NCBI GenBank assembly: GCA_963714205.1
Contig: CAVQNQ010000003.1
Location: 62,001-126,000 of the forward strand
Source of the DNA: CAVQNQ01 sp963714205
Lineage (GTDB): Bacteria; Acidobacteriota; Terriglobia; Bryobacterales; Bryobacteraceae
Length of the DNA: 64,000 nucleotides
Direction of reading: 5' to 3'
Shown here: positions 1 to 7,723 of the stretch, piece by piece
Layout of the letters: the number at the start of each line of letters is the position of its first letter
How positions within the stretch are numbered: position 1 is the first letter of the stretch
The notes under the pieces: model-generated
Told to the model about the DNA's origin: nothing
The model's input: the letters and a program-made list of their open reading frames with translations, nothing else
Database searches by the model: none
Position numbers and translations under genes: made by a program

Positions 1-672
1 AATCTCCTGTTTGCTCATCTTGAGATCCGTCTGATACCGCCGTTTCTGGCGCATCAGATCGACCGCCCCAAAAACGACGAAGACAAAGGACGCCTTCCAC
101 AGCAGCGCCTGGATCGAATCGGCCACGCGGCTGGCTCCCGCCGGCACGCTGCGCAGGGGGAGCGAAAGGTAAGTTTGAAAATCATCCTTGACCAGAAAGT
201 AGACGGCCGCGCCGAAGACCGGTATCATGACTACGGCCTGAAGCAGCGAAGGCAGGTTCTGTCTCGGTAATTCGCGCAGCTTGGAAAGCGGGTTCAGGCG
301 CTCAAAGTTAGGCGCGAGTTTCTTGAGACTTACGCCCATCCGCGTGACAGCGAGCTGCACGGCCAGCGTGATGGCGATCAGCGCCGCGCCCAGAAGAGCC
401 ACCGGCACCATGGTGTTCTTCAGTAAATCCAGGCTGAGAGCCGTGATCTCGTCCGCGGTAAGCGCCGGGTCCAGAGCGTGTTGGAACAGGGCCGCCATGC
501 TGGCGCGGATCGCCTGCAGCCAGTCCATCCCCCAGGCGTGGATCAGGCTGACGAAGGCCAGGAATTGCAGGGCGCTGACAAAAACCCGGGCGGTGGGAAA
601 GTTGCCTTCTTCACGCGCCTTGTGCAGGCGCCGTGGGGTCGGTTGTTCGGTCTTTTGATCTTTCTCCGCCAT
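1..672 (-). CDS. flhB: flagellar export apparatus protein FlhB (partial, C-terminus beyond window)
   Basis: FlhB is the inner-membrane switch of the flagellar type III export gate, changing substrate specificity from hook to filament proteins. The visible 224 residues begin with the characteristic N-terminus (TEQPTPRRLHKAREEG) and contain the four hydrophobic segments expected of the membrane domain. The cytoplasmic domain with the NPTH autocleavage site lies past position 1 and cannot be assessed. The ATG at 672 sits 3 bases after the fliR stop, so this is the last visible gene of the fliK-to-flhB minus-strand operon. Confidence 0.93.
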   Translation of the reverse strand, partial: MAEKDQKTEQPTPRRLHKAREEGNFPTARVFVSALQFLAFVSLIHAWGMDWLQAIRASMAALFQHALDPALTADEITALSLDLLKNTMVPVALLGAALIAITLAVQLAVTRMGVSLKKLAPNFERLNPLSKLRELPRQNLPSLLQAVVMIPVFGAAVYFLVKDDFQTYLSLPLRSVPAGASRVADSIQALLWKASFVFVVFGAVDLMRQKRRYQTDLKMSKQEI

Positions 673-675
673 GGC

Positions 676-1446
676 CTACCGGGCGATCATGCCGTGTACG
701 ACCGTAAAGCTGGCGGCCATCCCGGCTCGAAACAGCGCCGGTAGCAGAACCGCCAGCCAACCGAGCAACGCCAACCCGATCATCATCTTCACCGGGAAGG
801 CAATGGTGAGGAGCTGCAACTGGGCATTGACGCGTCCCAGCAGGGCCAGAGAGATATCTACCATCACCAGGATTGCGATCATGGGCAGCGCCAACCGCAG
901 TCCCGTGGTGAACATCGCCGACCCGGCGAAAAGCACTTGTTCCGCCACTCCGCGAGTCAGCACGAATGTTCCCGCCGGCCACGTCTCCAGGCTGCGCGCA
1001 AAGACGCGCAGGACTTCGCGATCGATGCCGGTGGCGAAGAAGAGGAGCCCGGCTGCAAGCTGAGCGAAGAGGACCAGCACGGTGGAATCGGCTTGCGTGT
1101 TCGGATCGATGGTAGTGGCAAAACCGTATCCAGCCTGTAATCCCATTACCTGCGCTCCCACGGCGAACGATTCGCCGATGAACGCCACCGTCAGGCCGAT
1201 CCCGATTCCGAGCGCGGCTTCGACCATAATCCAAAGGAGCAACGAACCGGCGGAAGGCGTGGCCGTCACCCGCGGCCACTCATTGAAAAGAGCGATGGTC
1301 ATGCCGAGAGATAGAATGACCCGCGCCGGGCTCAGGGCACTGTTGATTCCGGGTAACGGCATGAATACGAACACGCCTCCGATCCGAATCAGCGTCAGGA
1401 GGAAACCCAAAAGCATCGAAACGGAGAGGACCAGCTCACCGTGCAT
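676..1446 (-). CDS. fliR: flagellar export apparatus protein FliR
   Basis: A 256-residue polytopic membrane protein of the flagellar type III export gate, which forms the gate core with FliP and FliQ. It shows the usual hydrophobic segments and FliR-like stretches such as FVFMPLPG near residue 27 and FPVKMMIGLALLG near residue 214. Length fits the family (about 255-265). The start overlaps the end of fliQ by 11 bases, and flhB follows after 3 bases. This is the order fliP-fliQ-fliR-flhB common in bacteria. Nothing appears truncated. Confidence 0.95.
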   Translation of the reverse strand: MHGELVLSVSMLLGFLLTLIRIGGVFVFMPLPGINSALSPARVILSLGMTIALFNEWPRVTATPSAGSLLLWIMVEAALGIGIGLTVAFIGESFAVGAQVMGLQAGYGFATTIDPNTQADSTVLVLFAQLAAGLLFFATGIDREVLRVFARSLETWPAGTFVLTRGVAEQVLFAGSAMFTTGLRLALPMIAILVMVDISLALLGRVNAQLQLLTIAFPVKMMIGLALLGWLAVLLPALFRAGMAASFTVVHGMIAR

Positions 1447-1705
1447 ACCGGCTGAGGTCTCCTAGAGTAAGCACGGTATAGGCTGTGATCTTGTGCAGCA
1501 TCCAGGGCAGAGCCACCACGAACGCGCAGAGGAATGCCATGAGCCGCGGGATGGCATTGAATGCCGAATCCTGAATGGATGTGAGAATCTGAATCAGGCT
1601 CATGACGATACCGGCCACAAAGCCGACGGCCAGCAGCGGAGCAGCCAGCCAGAACGCGGTCACCAGCGCTTCGCGAAGTATCTGGATGACAAATTCGGGA
1701 GTCAT
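1436..1705 (-). CDS. fliQ: flagellar export apparatus protein FliQ
   Basis: An 89-residue protein with two transmembrane helices, the standard size and topology of FliQ, a helical component of the export gate. I start it at the ATG at 1705 (MTPEFVIQILREAL), which overlaps the fliP stop by 4 bases (ATGA). The longer reading frame upstream adds 14 residues that do not resemble FliQ. The segment VGFVAGIVMSLIQILTSIQD matches the conserved hairpin region. It is translationally coupled to fliP and fliR. Confidence 0.94.
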   Translation of the reverse strand: MTPEFVIQILREALVTAFWLAAPLLAVGFVAGIVMSLIQILTSIQDSAFNAIPRLMAFLCAFVVALPWMLHKITAYTVLTLGDLSRYAR

Positions 1706-2451
1706 GCGTAAAAGCCCTTCATGAGAGATCCGATCACCAGGTTCCACCCGTCCGCCAGTACGAAGAGCAGGATCTTGAAAGGGGCGGAGATCATCACGGG
1801 GGGTAACTGAACCATTCCGATCGAAAGCGTTACGGACGCGACCACCAGGTCGATGATGAGAAACGGCAGGAAGAGCACCGCGCCGATCTGAAATCCAGCC
1901 TTCAATTCAGAGAGAATATAGGCCGGAATCAGGATCTTCAGATCGAGATCGGACGGGCTGTGAGGGGCGGGCGCGTGCGTGATTTCGACAAACAGCTTGA
2001 CGTCTTTTTCGCGCGCAAAACGCGCCAGGAATACTTTGAGGGGCTGCGCGCCGGCATCGAACGCCTGGGCGGCGGTGATTTGATTGTTCTCCAGCGGCTC
2101 CCATGCCTGGTGATAAATATCGGCCGCCACCGGCGAGATCACCAGCAAGGCGAGGAACAGCGCGATTCCCAACAGCACCTGGTTCGATGGGGTCGTCTGT
2201 GTGCCCAAAGCCTGCCGCAGAAAATGCAGCACGATGGTAATGCGCAGGAATGGAGTAATGGCCATAAACACCGCGGGCAGCAGTGTCAGCAGCGTCATCA
2301 GTATGACAATCTGCATCGGGATTCCCAATTGGCCGGAGTTGCCCAGATTGACGCCCAGAAGCGAAGCCGGCTCTTGGGTTCTGGCGGCGGCCATCGCGGA
2401 GCCCGCTGTTATTACAAGAGCCGGGACCGTCTGTAACATGCGTCCGATCAT
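1702..2451 (-). CDS. fliP: flagellar export apparatus protein FliP
   Basis: This 249-residue protein begins with a cleavable-type signal sequence (about residues 1-25), as FliP proteins do. It carries the FliP hallmarks: FLRITIVLHFLRQALGTQ near residues 66-83 and LPFLIIDLVVASVTLSIGM near residues 195-213. FliP assembles with FliQ and FliR into the export gate in the MS ring. It overlaps fliO by 4 bases upstream and fliQ by 4 bases downstream, so coupled translation is likely. Confidence 0.96.
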   Translation of the reverse strand: MIGRMLQTVPALVITAGSAMAAARTQEPASLLGVNLGNSGQLGIPMQIVILMTLLTLLPAVFMAITPFLRITIVLHFLRQALGTQTTPSNQVLLGIALFLALLVISPVAADIYHQAWEPLENNQITAAQAFDAGAQPLKVFLARFAREKDVKLFVEITHAPAPHSPSDLDLKILIPAYILSELKAGFQIGAVLFLPFLIIDLVVASVTLSIGMVQLPPVMISAPFKILLFVLADGWNLVIGSLMKGFYA

Positions 2452-2741
2452 TGGATTTCCCCTTGGCGCTGGCCGGGATTCTCCCCTGTGGCGCCTTCGA
2501 TAACGGTGCAGCCACCGGGAGAAACCGCAACCAGCAGCGTCCGGCCGCCAATGCTCACCAGGTGCAGCGAATGCTGGGGAGTGAGCGACACCCGTTCGAG
2601 CACTTGCATCTGCTTTGAAGACTGGCGGATAATTCCGTTCCCGCTAAAGCGCGCCAGCCCCTTCGCCCGCAGCCAGTACAACGTGCCCCCGAGCAACGCC
2701 AGCACGAAGAGAACCGCGAGAATCGGCTGAATGGTATCCAC
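2448..2741 (-). CDS. fliO: FliO-like flagellar assembly protein
   Basis: A 97-residue protein with one N-terminal transmembrane segment (about residues 5-24) followed by a small cytoplasmic domain containing the pattern QVLERVSLTPQHSLHLVSIG. This matches FliO proteins (basic stretch, one helix, then a short beta-rich domain). FliO helps stabilise assembly of the FliP ring. Position between fliN and fliP, with 1-base and 4-base overlaps, supports the call more strongly than sequence similarity, since FliO is poorly conserved. Confidence 0.85.
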   Translation of the reverse strand: MDTIQPILAVLFVLALLGGTLYWLRAKGLARFSGNGIIRQSSKQMQVLERVSLTPQHSLHLVSIGGRTLLVAVSPGGCTVIEGATGENPGQRQGEIQ

Positions 2742-2992
2742 TAGCGGCCCCCCGATTTGAATTGGACCATACGCACGGCGCGGTGGTCGTTGGCGTCCGA
2801 CAGCTCCGCAAAACCAATGAGTGTGCCGGCGGCGAATACCTGGACGGTTTCGCCCGCCGGTTGGCTCGTCTTGATGAGGCTGCCTTCCGCCAGCGCCAGC
2901 AGTTCGCCGACGCGCAGTACCGGCCCCGGCAAAAGCGCCTCGAAGCGCATGGGGACATCGGCGAGATGGTCCAATTCCGAATGGGTGCCCAT
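2741..2992 (-). CDS. fliN: flagellar motor switch protein FliN (short form)
   Basis: An 83-residue protein covering essentially only the SpoA/C-ring domain: the core reads VPMRFEALLPGPVLRVGELL then LAEGSLIKTSQPAGE. FliN forms the lower C-ring that binds CheY-P and docks export cargo. Typical FliN proteins are 100-140 residues with an N-terminal extension, so this is a minimal form. It lies 10 bases downstream of flgE and overlaps fliO by one base. No FliM is present in the window. Confidence 0.88.
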   Translation of the reverse strand: MGTHSELDHLADVPMRFEALLPGPVLRVGELLALAEGSLIKTSQPAGETVQVFAAGTLIGFAELSDANDHRAVRMVQFKSGGR

Positions 2993-3002
2993 GGCGCGTT
3001 TC

Positions 3003-4244
3003 TTACTGATGGATCAGGTTTACAGTTTCCTGCATTAACTGGTCGGTGGTGGTGATCACGCGCGAGGCGGCCTCGTAGCTGTTCTGATAGCTCATCAGCT
3101 TGGTGAACTCCGTGGCCATATCGACGTTCGAGGATTCCAGCGCCCCCGCTACGATCTGGCCGCGGCCGCTGCTATTGGCTGCGCCCACGGAGATGGCGCC
3201 CGTGGAGGCCGAGGCCGCCAGGTTGTTATCGCCGACGGAAGTGAGACTGTCCGGGTTGGGGACCGAAGCGACGGCAAGCTCTCCGACGTCAACTTGCTGG
3301 CCGTTGGAATAATTGGCCACCACCAGCCCGCCGTTTTGCAGGCTCACATTCGTAATCTGGCCCGCCGCGTACCCGTTCTGCGACGTGTTCCCCACACCGG
3401 AGGCTTCGGCGTATTGCGTAATCGCGGAGTTCCCGTCGCTGTTGTACAGGTTCCAGTTGATGCTCATGTCCGCCGCGCCGTCGGCCAGGCCGGAGATCGC
3501 GAAGTTCTGCGGATCTGTCGAGGCTGCCGGCGACTTCAGGTTCCCGCTGGAGTCGAATTTCAGCTCGCCGGATGTGAGCGTAGTAGTGCCACCGGTCTGC
3601 AAATCGGCGGCGGGAATCGTCACGGTGTATTTCCAGTCGCCGGAACTGACCTCTGTAAAATTCACCGTCAACGTGTGGCTGTTGCCTTCGGAATCGTAGA
3701 CCTGAATGGGAGCCGAGAACGTATTGGTGGTGCTGCCGGAAGCCATCTGCGAGTCTAGATTGACACCCAGGCTCATGGTCGTCGTGGCGCTCGCGGGAAC
3801 CGCCGCACCGAGGGGGACGGACAGATTCCCAATGGGCCCGTTCGGGTTGACCACGCCGTTCACCGCGGACCAGCCCTGCACGTTTTCTCCGGTTGCGGTA
3901 ACGAGTTGGCCGGTGGCATTCACTTGAAAGCTGCCGTCGCGCGTATAAAGCGTCTGGCCGGCCGCGCTCGTGACCACAAAGAAACCGTTGCCTTGAATCG
4001 CGGCATCCGTGGCCCCGTTGGTGGTCGTAAGCGTTCCCTGCGAATAGTCGCTGGGAGTTGCAAGCTGGCCGATGCCCATGCCGACCTGACCCAGGCCCAT
4101 GCTCTGCGACATCAAGCTTTCAAAATCCACGTCGACGTCTTTATAGCCAGTGGTGTTCATGTTCGCCAGATTATCGCCAACCACGTCTATGGCTTCTGAG
4201 TTGGCTGTCAAGGCGGAAAGTGCGATGGAAAATGCTGAAGACAT
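3003..4244 (-). CDS. flgE: flagellar hook protein FlgE
   Basis: A 413-residue hook subunit polymerised by the flagellar export system outside the cell. The N-terminus has the axial-protein signature (VGDNLANMNTTGYKDVDVDF, residues 22-41), followed by the QGNGFFVV motif and the YTRDGSFQVNATGQLVT segment typical of hook and rod proteins. The C-terminal amphipathic helix (residues about 375-410) is intact. Length is in the usual FlgE range. It lies between flgD and fliN in the minus-strand operon, next to the capping and length-control genes that act on it. Confidence 0.95.
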   Translation of the reverse strand: MSSAFSIALSALTANSEAIDVVGDNLANMNTTGYKDVDVDFESLMSQSMGLGQVGMGIGQLATPSDYSQGTLTTTNGATDAAIQGNGFFVVTSAAGQTLYTRDGSFQVNATGQLVTATGENVQGWSAVNGVVNPNGPIGNLSVPLGAAVPASATTTMSLGVNLDSQMASGSTTNTFSAPIQVYDSEGNSHTLTVNFTEVSSGDWKYTVTIPAADLQTGGTTTLTSGELKFDSSGNLKSPAASTDPQNFAISGLADGAADMSINWNLYNSDGNSAITQYAEASGVGNTSQNGYAAGQITNVSLQNGGLVVANYSNGQQVDVGELAVASVPNPDSLTSVGDNNLAASASTGAISVGAANSSGRGQIVAGALESSNVDMATEFTKLMSYQNSYEAASRVITTTDQLMQETVNLIHQ

Positions 4245-4259
4245 TTCTGAGATCTCCTT

Positions 4260-4622
4260 TTATGATTCGGTCTGCGCCGTCGTTGCAGTCGTACTACCGG
4301 TTGAAGCCGTGCTGCCGCTGGTGGCCGGCGTGGTGCTGGTGGAATTGTCGCCCATATAAGTTTCGATATCGCTGCGGATACCGATGACCTGCTCCAGTTC
4401 GCTGAACTGTGCCAGTTGCGAAACGAATTGCGTGCTGTCGGTGGGATTCAGCGGATCCTGGTTCTGAAGCTGTGCCACCAGCAACTGCAAAAACATCTGC
4501 TCGGTGGGGGCGTTCGCGGTGCTGGACGACGAAGCGCTGCTCGACGAGGAGGTGCTTGCCGCCGCGGCGGCGCCGGTGGTGGAACCGGACGATCCGGTTA
4601 ATGCGTTAATTGCCGATGCCAT
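4260..4622 (-). CDS. flgD: flagellar hook-capping protein FlgD, short form
   Basis: This 120-residue protein contains the conserved N-terminal FlgD segment (MFLQLLVAQLQNQDPLNPTD, near residues 43-62) preceded by a Ser/Ala-rich stretch and followed by a Ser/Thr-rich tail. FlgD caps the growing hook so that FlgE subunits can be inserted. Most FlgD proteins are about 220 residues and carry C-terminal Ig/Tudor-like domains, which are entirely absent here. The gene overlaps the end of fliK by 17 bases and precedes flgE, so genomic context strongly supports the name. Confidence 0.9.
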   Translation of the reverse strand: MASAINALTGSSGSTTGAAAAASTSSSSSASSSSTANAPTEQMFLQLLVAQLQNQDPLNPTDSTQFVSQLAQFSELEQVIGIRSDIETYMGDNSTSTTPATSGSTASTGSTTATTAQTES

Positions 4623-6723
4623 AAGGTGCTCCTTGAGACCACTCGTTGCCGTTGATGCTGGCTTCCAATTCTTCGAGCCACGCGGGGCGCTGCGACCGGC
4701 TCTGCTGCCGCTCCCCTTCCTGGCCCTGCGAGTTTCCGGAAGATGACTGCTGATTGCCGCTTCGGGAGGCGTCCGATGCGGCGCGGGCTTCCGACGCGGC
4801 GGGGGAGTCGACGGTGGACCCGCCCGGCCGCCACCCCTCGGCGCGAAATCCCGTTTCCTGAAGTCGTCCCACCAGATCGGAAAGGTTCTGCTGCAGGCCG
4901 TGCGCGAGGTCGGAATCGCCGGTGCGGACTGCCACTCGAAGCTCGCCGGATTGCTGTACCACCCGTACCTCTACTTTTTGCGTGCCGGGTTGCGACACCT
5001 GAATGGAGATATCTTTCAGCGGAGCGGAGGCCGTTTTGGATTGCGACTCCATGACCGTCTTCACCTCAGCCGGCAATGCCGCCGTGGTGGCCGCCGCCCC
5101 TCGAGTTGAAGGAGCTTCCGGTTGGGCGAAGGCCTGCCCGTAAGAGGCCGCGGAGGAAGCTGAGCTTGCCGTGACAGGCGGGGCCGACGTTGCGTCGGCT
5201 CGATCGCTTTCGACAGTTCTTTTCGAAGGCGCTTGTGCCGCGGCCGCTTCTTCATGTTGCGAGGCCGGCTGCGGAGCCGCCTTCGTAGCGGGCTGCACGC
5301 GCGCCGCGATAGCCAGATCTCCCGGCGCCGATGCGACGCTCTGCGGGCTCGGAGCAGCGGAACCTGAGCTATCCGCGATCCGCGCCGCGGAGCGCTGTTC
5401 GGTTCCAGTGGGCGCTTCCTGGGCCGGACGGACGGCCGGAACGGCTGTTTCCGCTCCAGCCGTGGATGGCACCGCGCTGGCAACCTTGTCGAGATCTCCC
5501 GTTTGCCGCGAGATCGCCTGGACGACCCGCGGCAGTGTGGCGGGAGCAACCGGGACGGTGGCAGCGGACGCAGCGGCGGTAGCCACAACTCTGCCGTCCT
5601 GCTTCGGTTGCAGCATGGCGTTTCGTCCCGCGCGTGTGCCGCTCACCGGCGGGGTTCCGCTCCGAACCCATGTGGAAGTGGTTGTGTCGGGGCTGCTGGT
5701 TTCCGTCGAGCTGCTGATTCCCGCGGCGATTAACACGTGGGCGAACCCGCTGTCTGCAAAATCCCCGCCAGCGTCGTCCAGCGGAGCGGATGCCGTTTGG
5801 GGCTGCACTTCCGGGATCGTCTTCACCTCGGCAGGCCCCGCTGGCTGTGCCGTCTCCGCGGCTGTTCCTTCCAGTTGGGCGGAGGCATGCCGATAAGAGG
5901 CTGCGGATGAACCTGAGCTTGCCGTGGCAGGCGGAACCGTCGCTGCTTCGCCGCCCGCGTTTTCAGTCATTCCCTGCGACGACCCTTGTGTCGCGGCCGC
6001 CGCTTCGTAGCGAGAGGCGCGCGCAGGCGCCTGAAGTGAGGCGTCCACAGCCGACACAGCAAAGCTCTGCTCGGTCCCGGTGGACGCTTCCTGAGCCGGA
6101 GGAGTTGAGGAAGATTGCGTCGGCGTGGCCTCGTCGAGATCGCCCGTTGGCCGCGCGAACGGCTGAACCACCAGCGGCAGTGCGGCGTAAGCGGACGCTG
6201 GAAGCGAGCCAGCCGCCGCAGCGGCCGTCGGGTCCGTCCCGCCTTCCTGTGTCGCTTGTGGCTTGTTATTTCGTCCCGCGCGCGGCGTGCCGCTCGCCAA
6301 TGCGACAACCAAGGCCGGCGCGGCTGGTTCCGCTCCAGGCGCGGATGGAACTGCTTTGGCGGTTTCATCGAGGTCGCCCGCTTGCAGTGTGAACGGCTGG
6401 ACTAACAGCGGCAGGGCGGCGGAAGCGGACGTCGGAACAGCCACCGCGGCGGCCGTCGTGACTATCCCACCTTCCTGTGTCGCTGGCGGACTGCTGCTTC
6501 TTGTCGCGCGCAGTGTGCCGTTCGCCAATTGGGCTCCGCTGGGAAGCCATGCGGACGCCGTTGCCGCGGGTCCACCGATTCCCGTCCGGCCGCTGATTCC
6601 CGCGGCGAACAGCGCTTGGGCGAACCCGCTGTCCGTGAAATCCTCGCTGGTCCTAGAGGGTGACTTTGCGGAGACGGCGCATGCTTGCGGAGCCGTGAGA
6701 GCCGCCGGCGGGGAGATCTTCAC
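4606..6723 (-). CDS. fliK: flagellar hook-length control protein FliK, with internal duplication
   Basis: This 705-residue Ala/Ser/Thr/Pro-rich protein ends in a FliK C-terminal type domain: a beta-rich segment around residues 572-602 (KVEVRVVQQSGELRVAVRTG) followed by a helical LQQNLSDLVGRLQETGF segment, then a Gln/Ser-rich tail. FliK is secreted during hook assembly and acts as a ruler and switch with FlhB. Salmonella FliK is about 405 residues, so this is long. The extra length comes from a large internal repeat (residues 28-319 and 321-572). The only in-frame start is GTG at 6723, because a stop lies shortly upstream. Identity rests on the C-terminal domain and position before flgD-flgE. 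Confidence 0.85.
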   Translation of the reverse strand: MKISPPAALTAPQACAVSAKSPSRTSEDFTDSGFAQALFAAGISGRTGIGGPAATASAWLPSGAQLANGTLRATRSSSPPATQEGGIVTTAAAVAVPTSASAALPLLVQPFTLQAGDLDETAKAVPSAPGAEPAAPALVVALASGTPRAGRNNKPQATQEGGTDPTAAAAAGSLPASAYAALPLVVQPFARPTGDLDEATPTQSSSTPPAQEASTGTEQSFAVSAVDASLQAPARASRYEAAAATQGSSQGMTENAGGEAATVPPATASSGSSAASYRHASAQLEGTAAETAQPAGPAEVKTIPEVQPQTASAPLDDAGGDFADSGFAHVLIAAGISSSTETSSPDTTTSTWVRSGTPPVSGTRAGRNAMLQPKQDGRVVATAAASAATVPVAPATLPRVVQAISRQTGDLDKVASAVPSTAGAETAVPAVRPAQEAPTGTEQRSAARIADSSGSAAPSPQSVASAPGDLAIAARVQPATKAAPQPASQHEEAAAAQAPSKRTVESDRADATSAPPVTASSASSAASYGQAFAQPEAPSTRGAAATTAALPAEVKTVMESQSKTASAPLKDISIQVSQPGTQKVEVRVVQQSGELRVAVRTGDSDLAHGLQQNLSDLVGRLQETGFRAEGWRPGGSTVDSPAASEARAASDASRSGNQQSSSGNSQGQEGERQQSRSQRPAWLEELEASINGNEWSQGAPYGIGN
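5008..5763 (-). repeat. FliK ruler repeat, copy 2
   Basis: Encodes FliK residues 321-572. Landmarks matching copy 1 in the same order are DFADSGFAHVLIAAGIS, LPRVVQAI...GDLDK, AQEAPTGTEQ, SSAASYGQAFAQ and AEVKTVMESQSKTASAPL. Copy 2 is about 40 residues shorter than copy 1 because it lacks the inner 78-residue duplication. Confidence 0.75.
5767..6642 (-). repeat. FliK ruler repeat, copy 1
   Basis: Encodes FliK residues 28-319. It opens with DFTDSGFAQALFAAGIS and ends with AEVKTIPEVQPQTASAPL, and both landmarks recur in copy 2. Inside copy 1 there is a second, shorter duplication: LPLLVQPF...GDLDE (residue 104 on) and LPLVVQPF...GDLDE (residue 182 on), about 78 residues apart. Confidence 0.75.
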
Positions 6724-6735
6724 AGCCAGGGAAAA

Positions 6736-6751
6736 TGCAGATCACTAGCCA
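6736..6751 (-). promoter_or_regulatory. sigma-54-like element upstream of fliK
   Basis: On the minus strand the sequence reads TGGC, 8 bases, TGCA, giving the GG-N10-GC spacing of a -24/-12 promoter. It would start transcription about 2-3 bases before the fliK GTG, leaving almost no leader, which weakens the call. A matching element faces flgF. This is inference from pattern only. Confidence 0.3.
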
Positions 6752-6807
6752 CCGCGCGAAAGTATTCTTTTCAACCAGATGGGTCGGCGCGAAGGGGTGT
6801 TGGAGTT

Positions 6808-6836
6808 TTGACAGTCAATCTAGTTAGTCAAAGAAT
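6808..6836 (+). promoter_or_regulatory. sigma-70-type promoter candidate for flgF operon
   Basis: A perfect TTGACA (-35) at 6808-6813 is followed after exactly 17 bases by AAGAAT (four of six matches to the -10 consensus) at 6831-6836. Transcription would begin near 6843 and give a leader of about 107 bases before flgF. The leader would include the hairpin at 6880-6900. Confidence 0.4.
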
Positions 6837-6852
6837 TGACGAGTCATAACTC
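6808..6852. promoter_or_regulatory. TTGAC/GTCAA inverted-repeat cluster in the divergent flagellar control region
   Basis: Four half-sites lie in 33 bases: TTGAC at 6808, GTCAA at 6814, GTCAA at 6827 and TTGAC at 6836. The first pair forms an 11-base palindrome and the last two form a second inverted pair with a 4-base gap. A further hyphenated palindrome (GAGT-CATA-ACTC) follows at 6841-6852. The arrangement overlaps the candidate -35 and -10, as an operator would. No regulator gene is adjacent. Confidence 0.45.
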
Positions 6853-6879
6853 CGCTTACTGATACATATCGTTTGGCTG

Positions 6880-6900
6880 GCTCGCTTTTCGAGCTTTTTT
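6880..6900 (+). terminator. small intrinsic-terminator-like hairpin in flgF leader
   Basis: GCTCG-CTTTT-CGAGC forms a 5-bp stem with a 5-base loop, immediately followed by six T residues. There is no plus-strand gene upstream, so it would act on leader transcripts entering flgF (attenuation) or be non-functional. The stem is short. Confidence 0.4.
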
Positions 6901-6911
6901 CCCAGTTCTTC

Positions 6912-6928
6912 TTGGCGACCGGCGTGCA
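6912..6928 (+). promoter_or_regulatory. sigma-54-like element upstream of flgF
   Basis: TTGGC at 6912-6916 and TGCA at 6925-6928 give GG-N10-GC spacing. The expected start near 6939 lies about 11 bases before the flgF ATG at 6950, and no Shine-Dalgarno sequence is visible. Flagellar rod/hook genes are sigma-54 dependent in several phyla, but no sigma-54 gene or activator is in this window. Confidence 0.35.
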
Positions 6929-6949
6929 TAATGCCTTGGCGCAACATTT

Positions 6950-7690
6950 ATGGATTCCTTGACCATCGCGGCAGTCAGCGGACTCCGTTCCCGCATGCAG
7001 TCGTTGGATCTGCTCGCCAACAACCTCGCCAATTCCGCTACCGCGGGATTTAAGCGCGATCAGGAATTCTACGGCGTGTTCACCTCCGATGAAGCCTCCA
7101 GCGCAGGCGATGCCCCTGCGACCACATTGCCGACCATTCAGTCCCAGTGGACGGATTTCTCGCAGGGGGAGATCCAGGTCACGGGCAATCCCATGAACGT
7201 GGCTCTGCCAAACAGCGGCTTCTTCGTCGTGAAAGGACCCAACGGACTTCTTTATACGCGCAACGGCAGTCTACAGGTGCTGCCTTCGGGCACTCTGGCT
7301 GCCGCCGATGGCTACCCAATCACCACTGCCGCGGGAGGAACCATTCAGGTCTCTTCCAGCCAACCGATCGAAATCGCAACGGACGGCACCGTAACGCAGG
7401 GCGGGAATTCTCTCGGGCAACTCGCCGTGGTGACCTTTCCATCCACCACTTCGTTGACCAAGTTTGGAAGCACGTGTTTCCAAAACAGCAATCCGAAGAA
7501 TCTTCCGGTCCCCGCGAAGAATGTCGAGGTTCAGCAGGGCAAGATCGAAGGTTCGAACGTGCCCGTGGCCGAAGCCGCCATGCGACTGGTCGGCGTGATG
7601 CGGCAGTTTGAAATGCTGCAAAAAGCTATCGGCGTAAGCAGCGATATGGATACGAAAACGATTCAAGAGGTGGCGCGTGTCGGCTCGTAA
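6950..7690 (+). CDS. flgF: flagellar basal-body rod protein FlgF
   Basis: A 246-residue proximal rod protein. It has the axial-protein N-terminus (LLANNLANSATAGFKRDQEF, residues 22-41), the central SGFFVVKGPNGLLYTRNGSL segment and the C-terminal NVEVQQGKIEGSNV region shared by FlgF and FlgG. It is the first gene of the plus-strand rod/P-L ring operon and lies 33 bases before flgG. FlgF rather than FlgG is chosen because the next gene is the better FlgG match and because of its shorter length. The start is the family-typical MDSL; the ribosome-binding site is weak. Confidence 0.9.
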   Translation: MDSLTIAAVSGLRSRMQSLDLLANNLANSATAGFKRDQEFYGVFTSDEASSAGDAPATTLPTIQSQWTDFSQGEIQVTGNPMNVALPNSGFFVVKGPNGLLYTRNGSLQVLPSGTLAAADGYPITTAAGGTIQVSSSQPIEIATDGTVTQGGNSLGQLAVVTFPSTTSLTKFGSTCFQNSNPKNLPVPAKNVEVQQGKIEGSNVPVAEAAMRLVGVMRQFEMLQKAIGVSSDMDTKTIQEVARVGS

Positions 7691-7723
7691 GCCGGTCCCG
7701 CCGCAGAGGTTCAAGGAGTCTAA

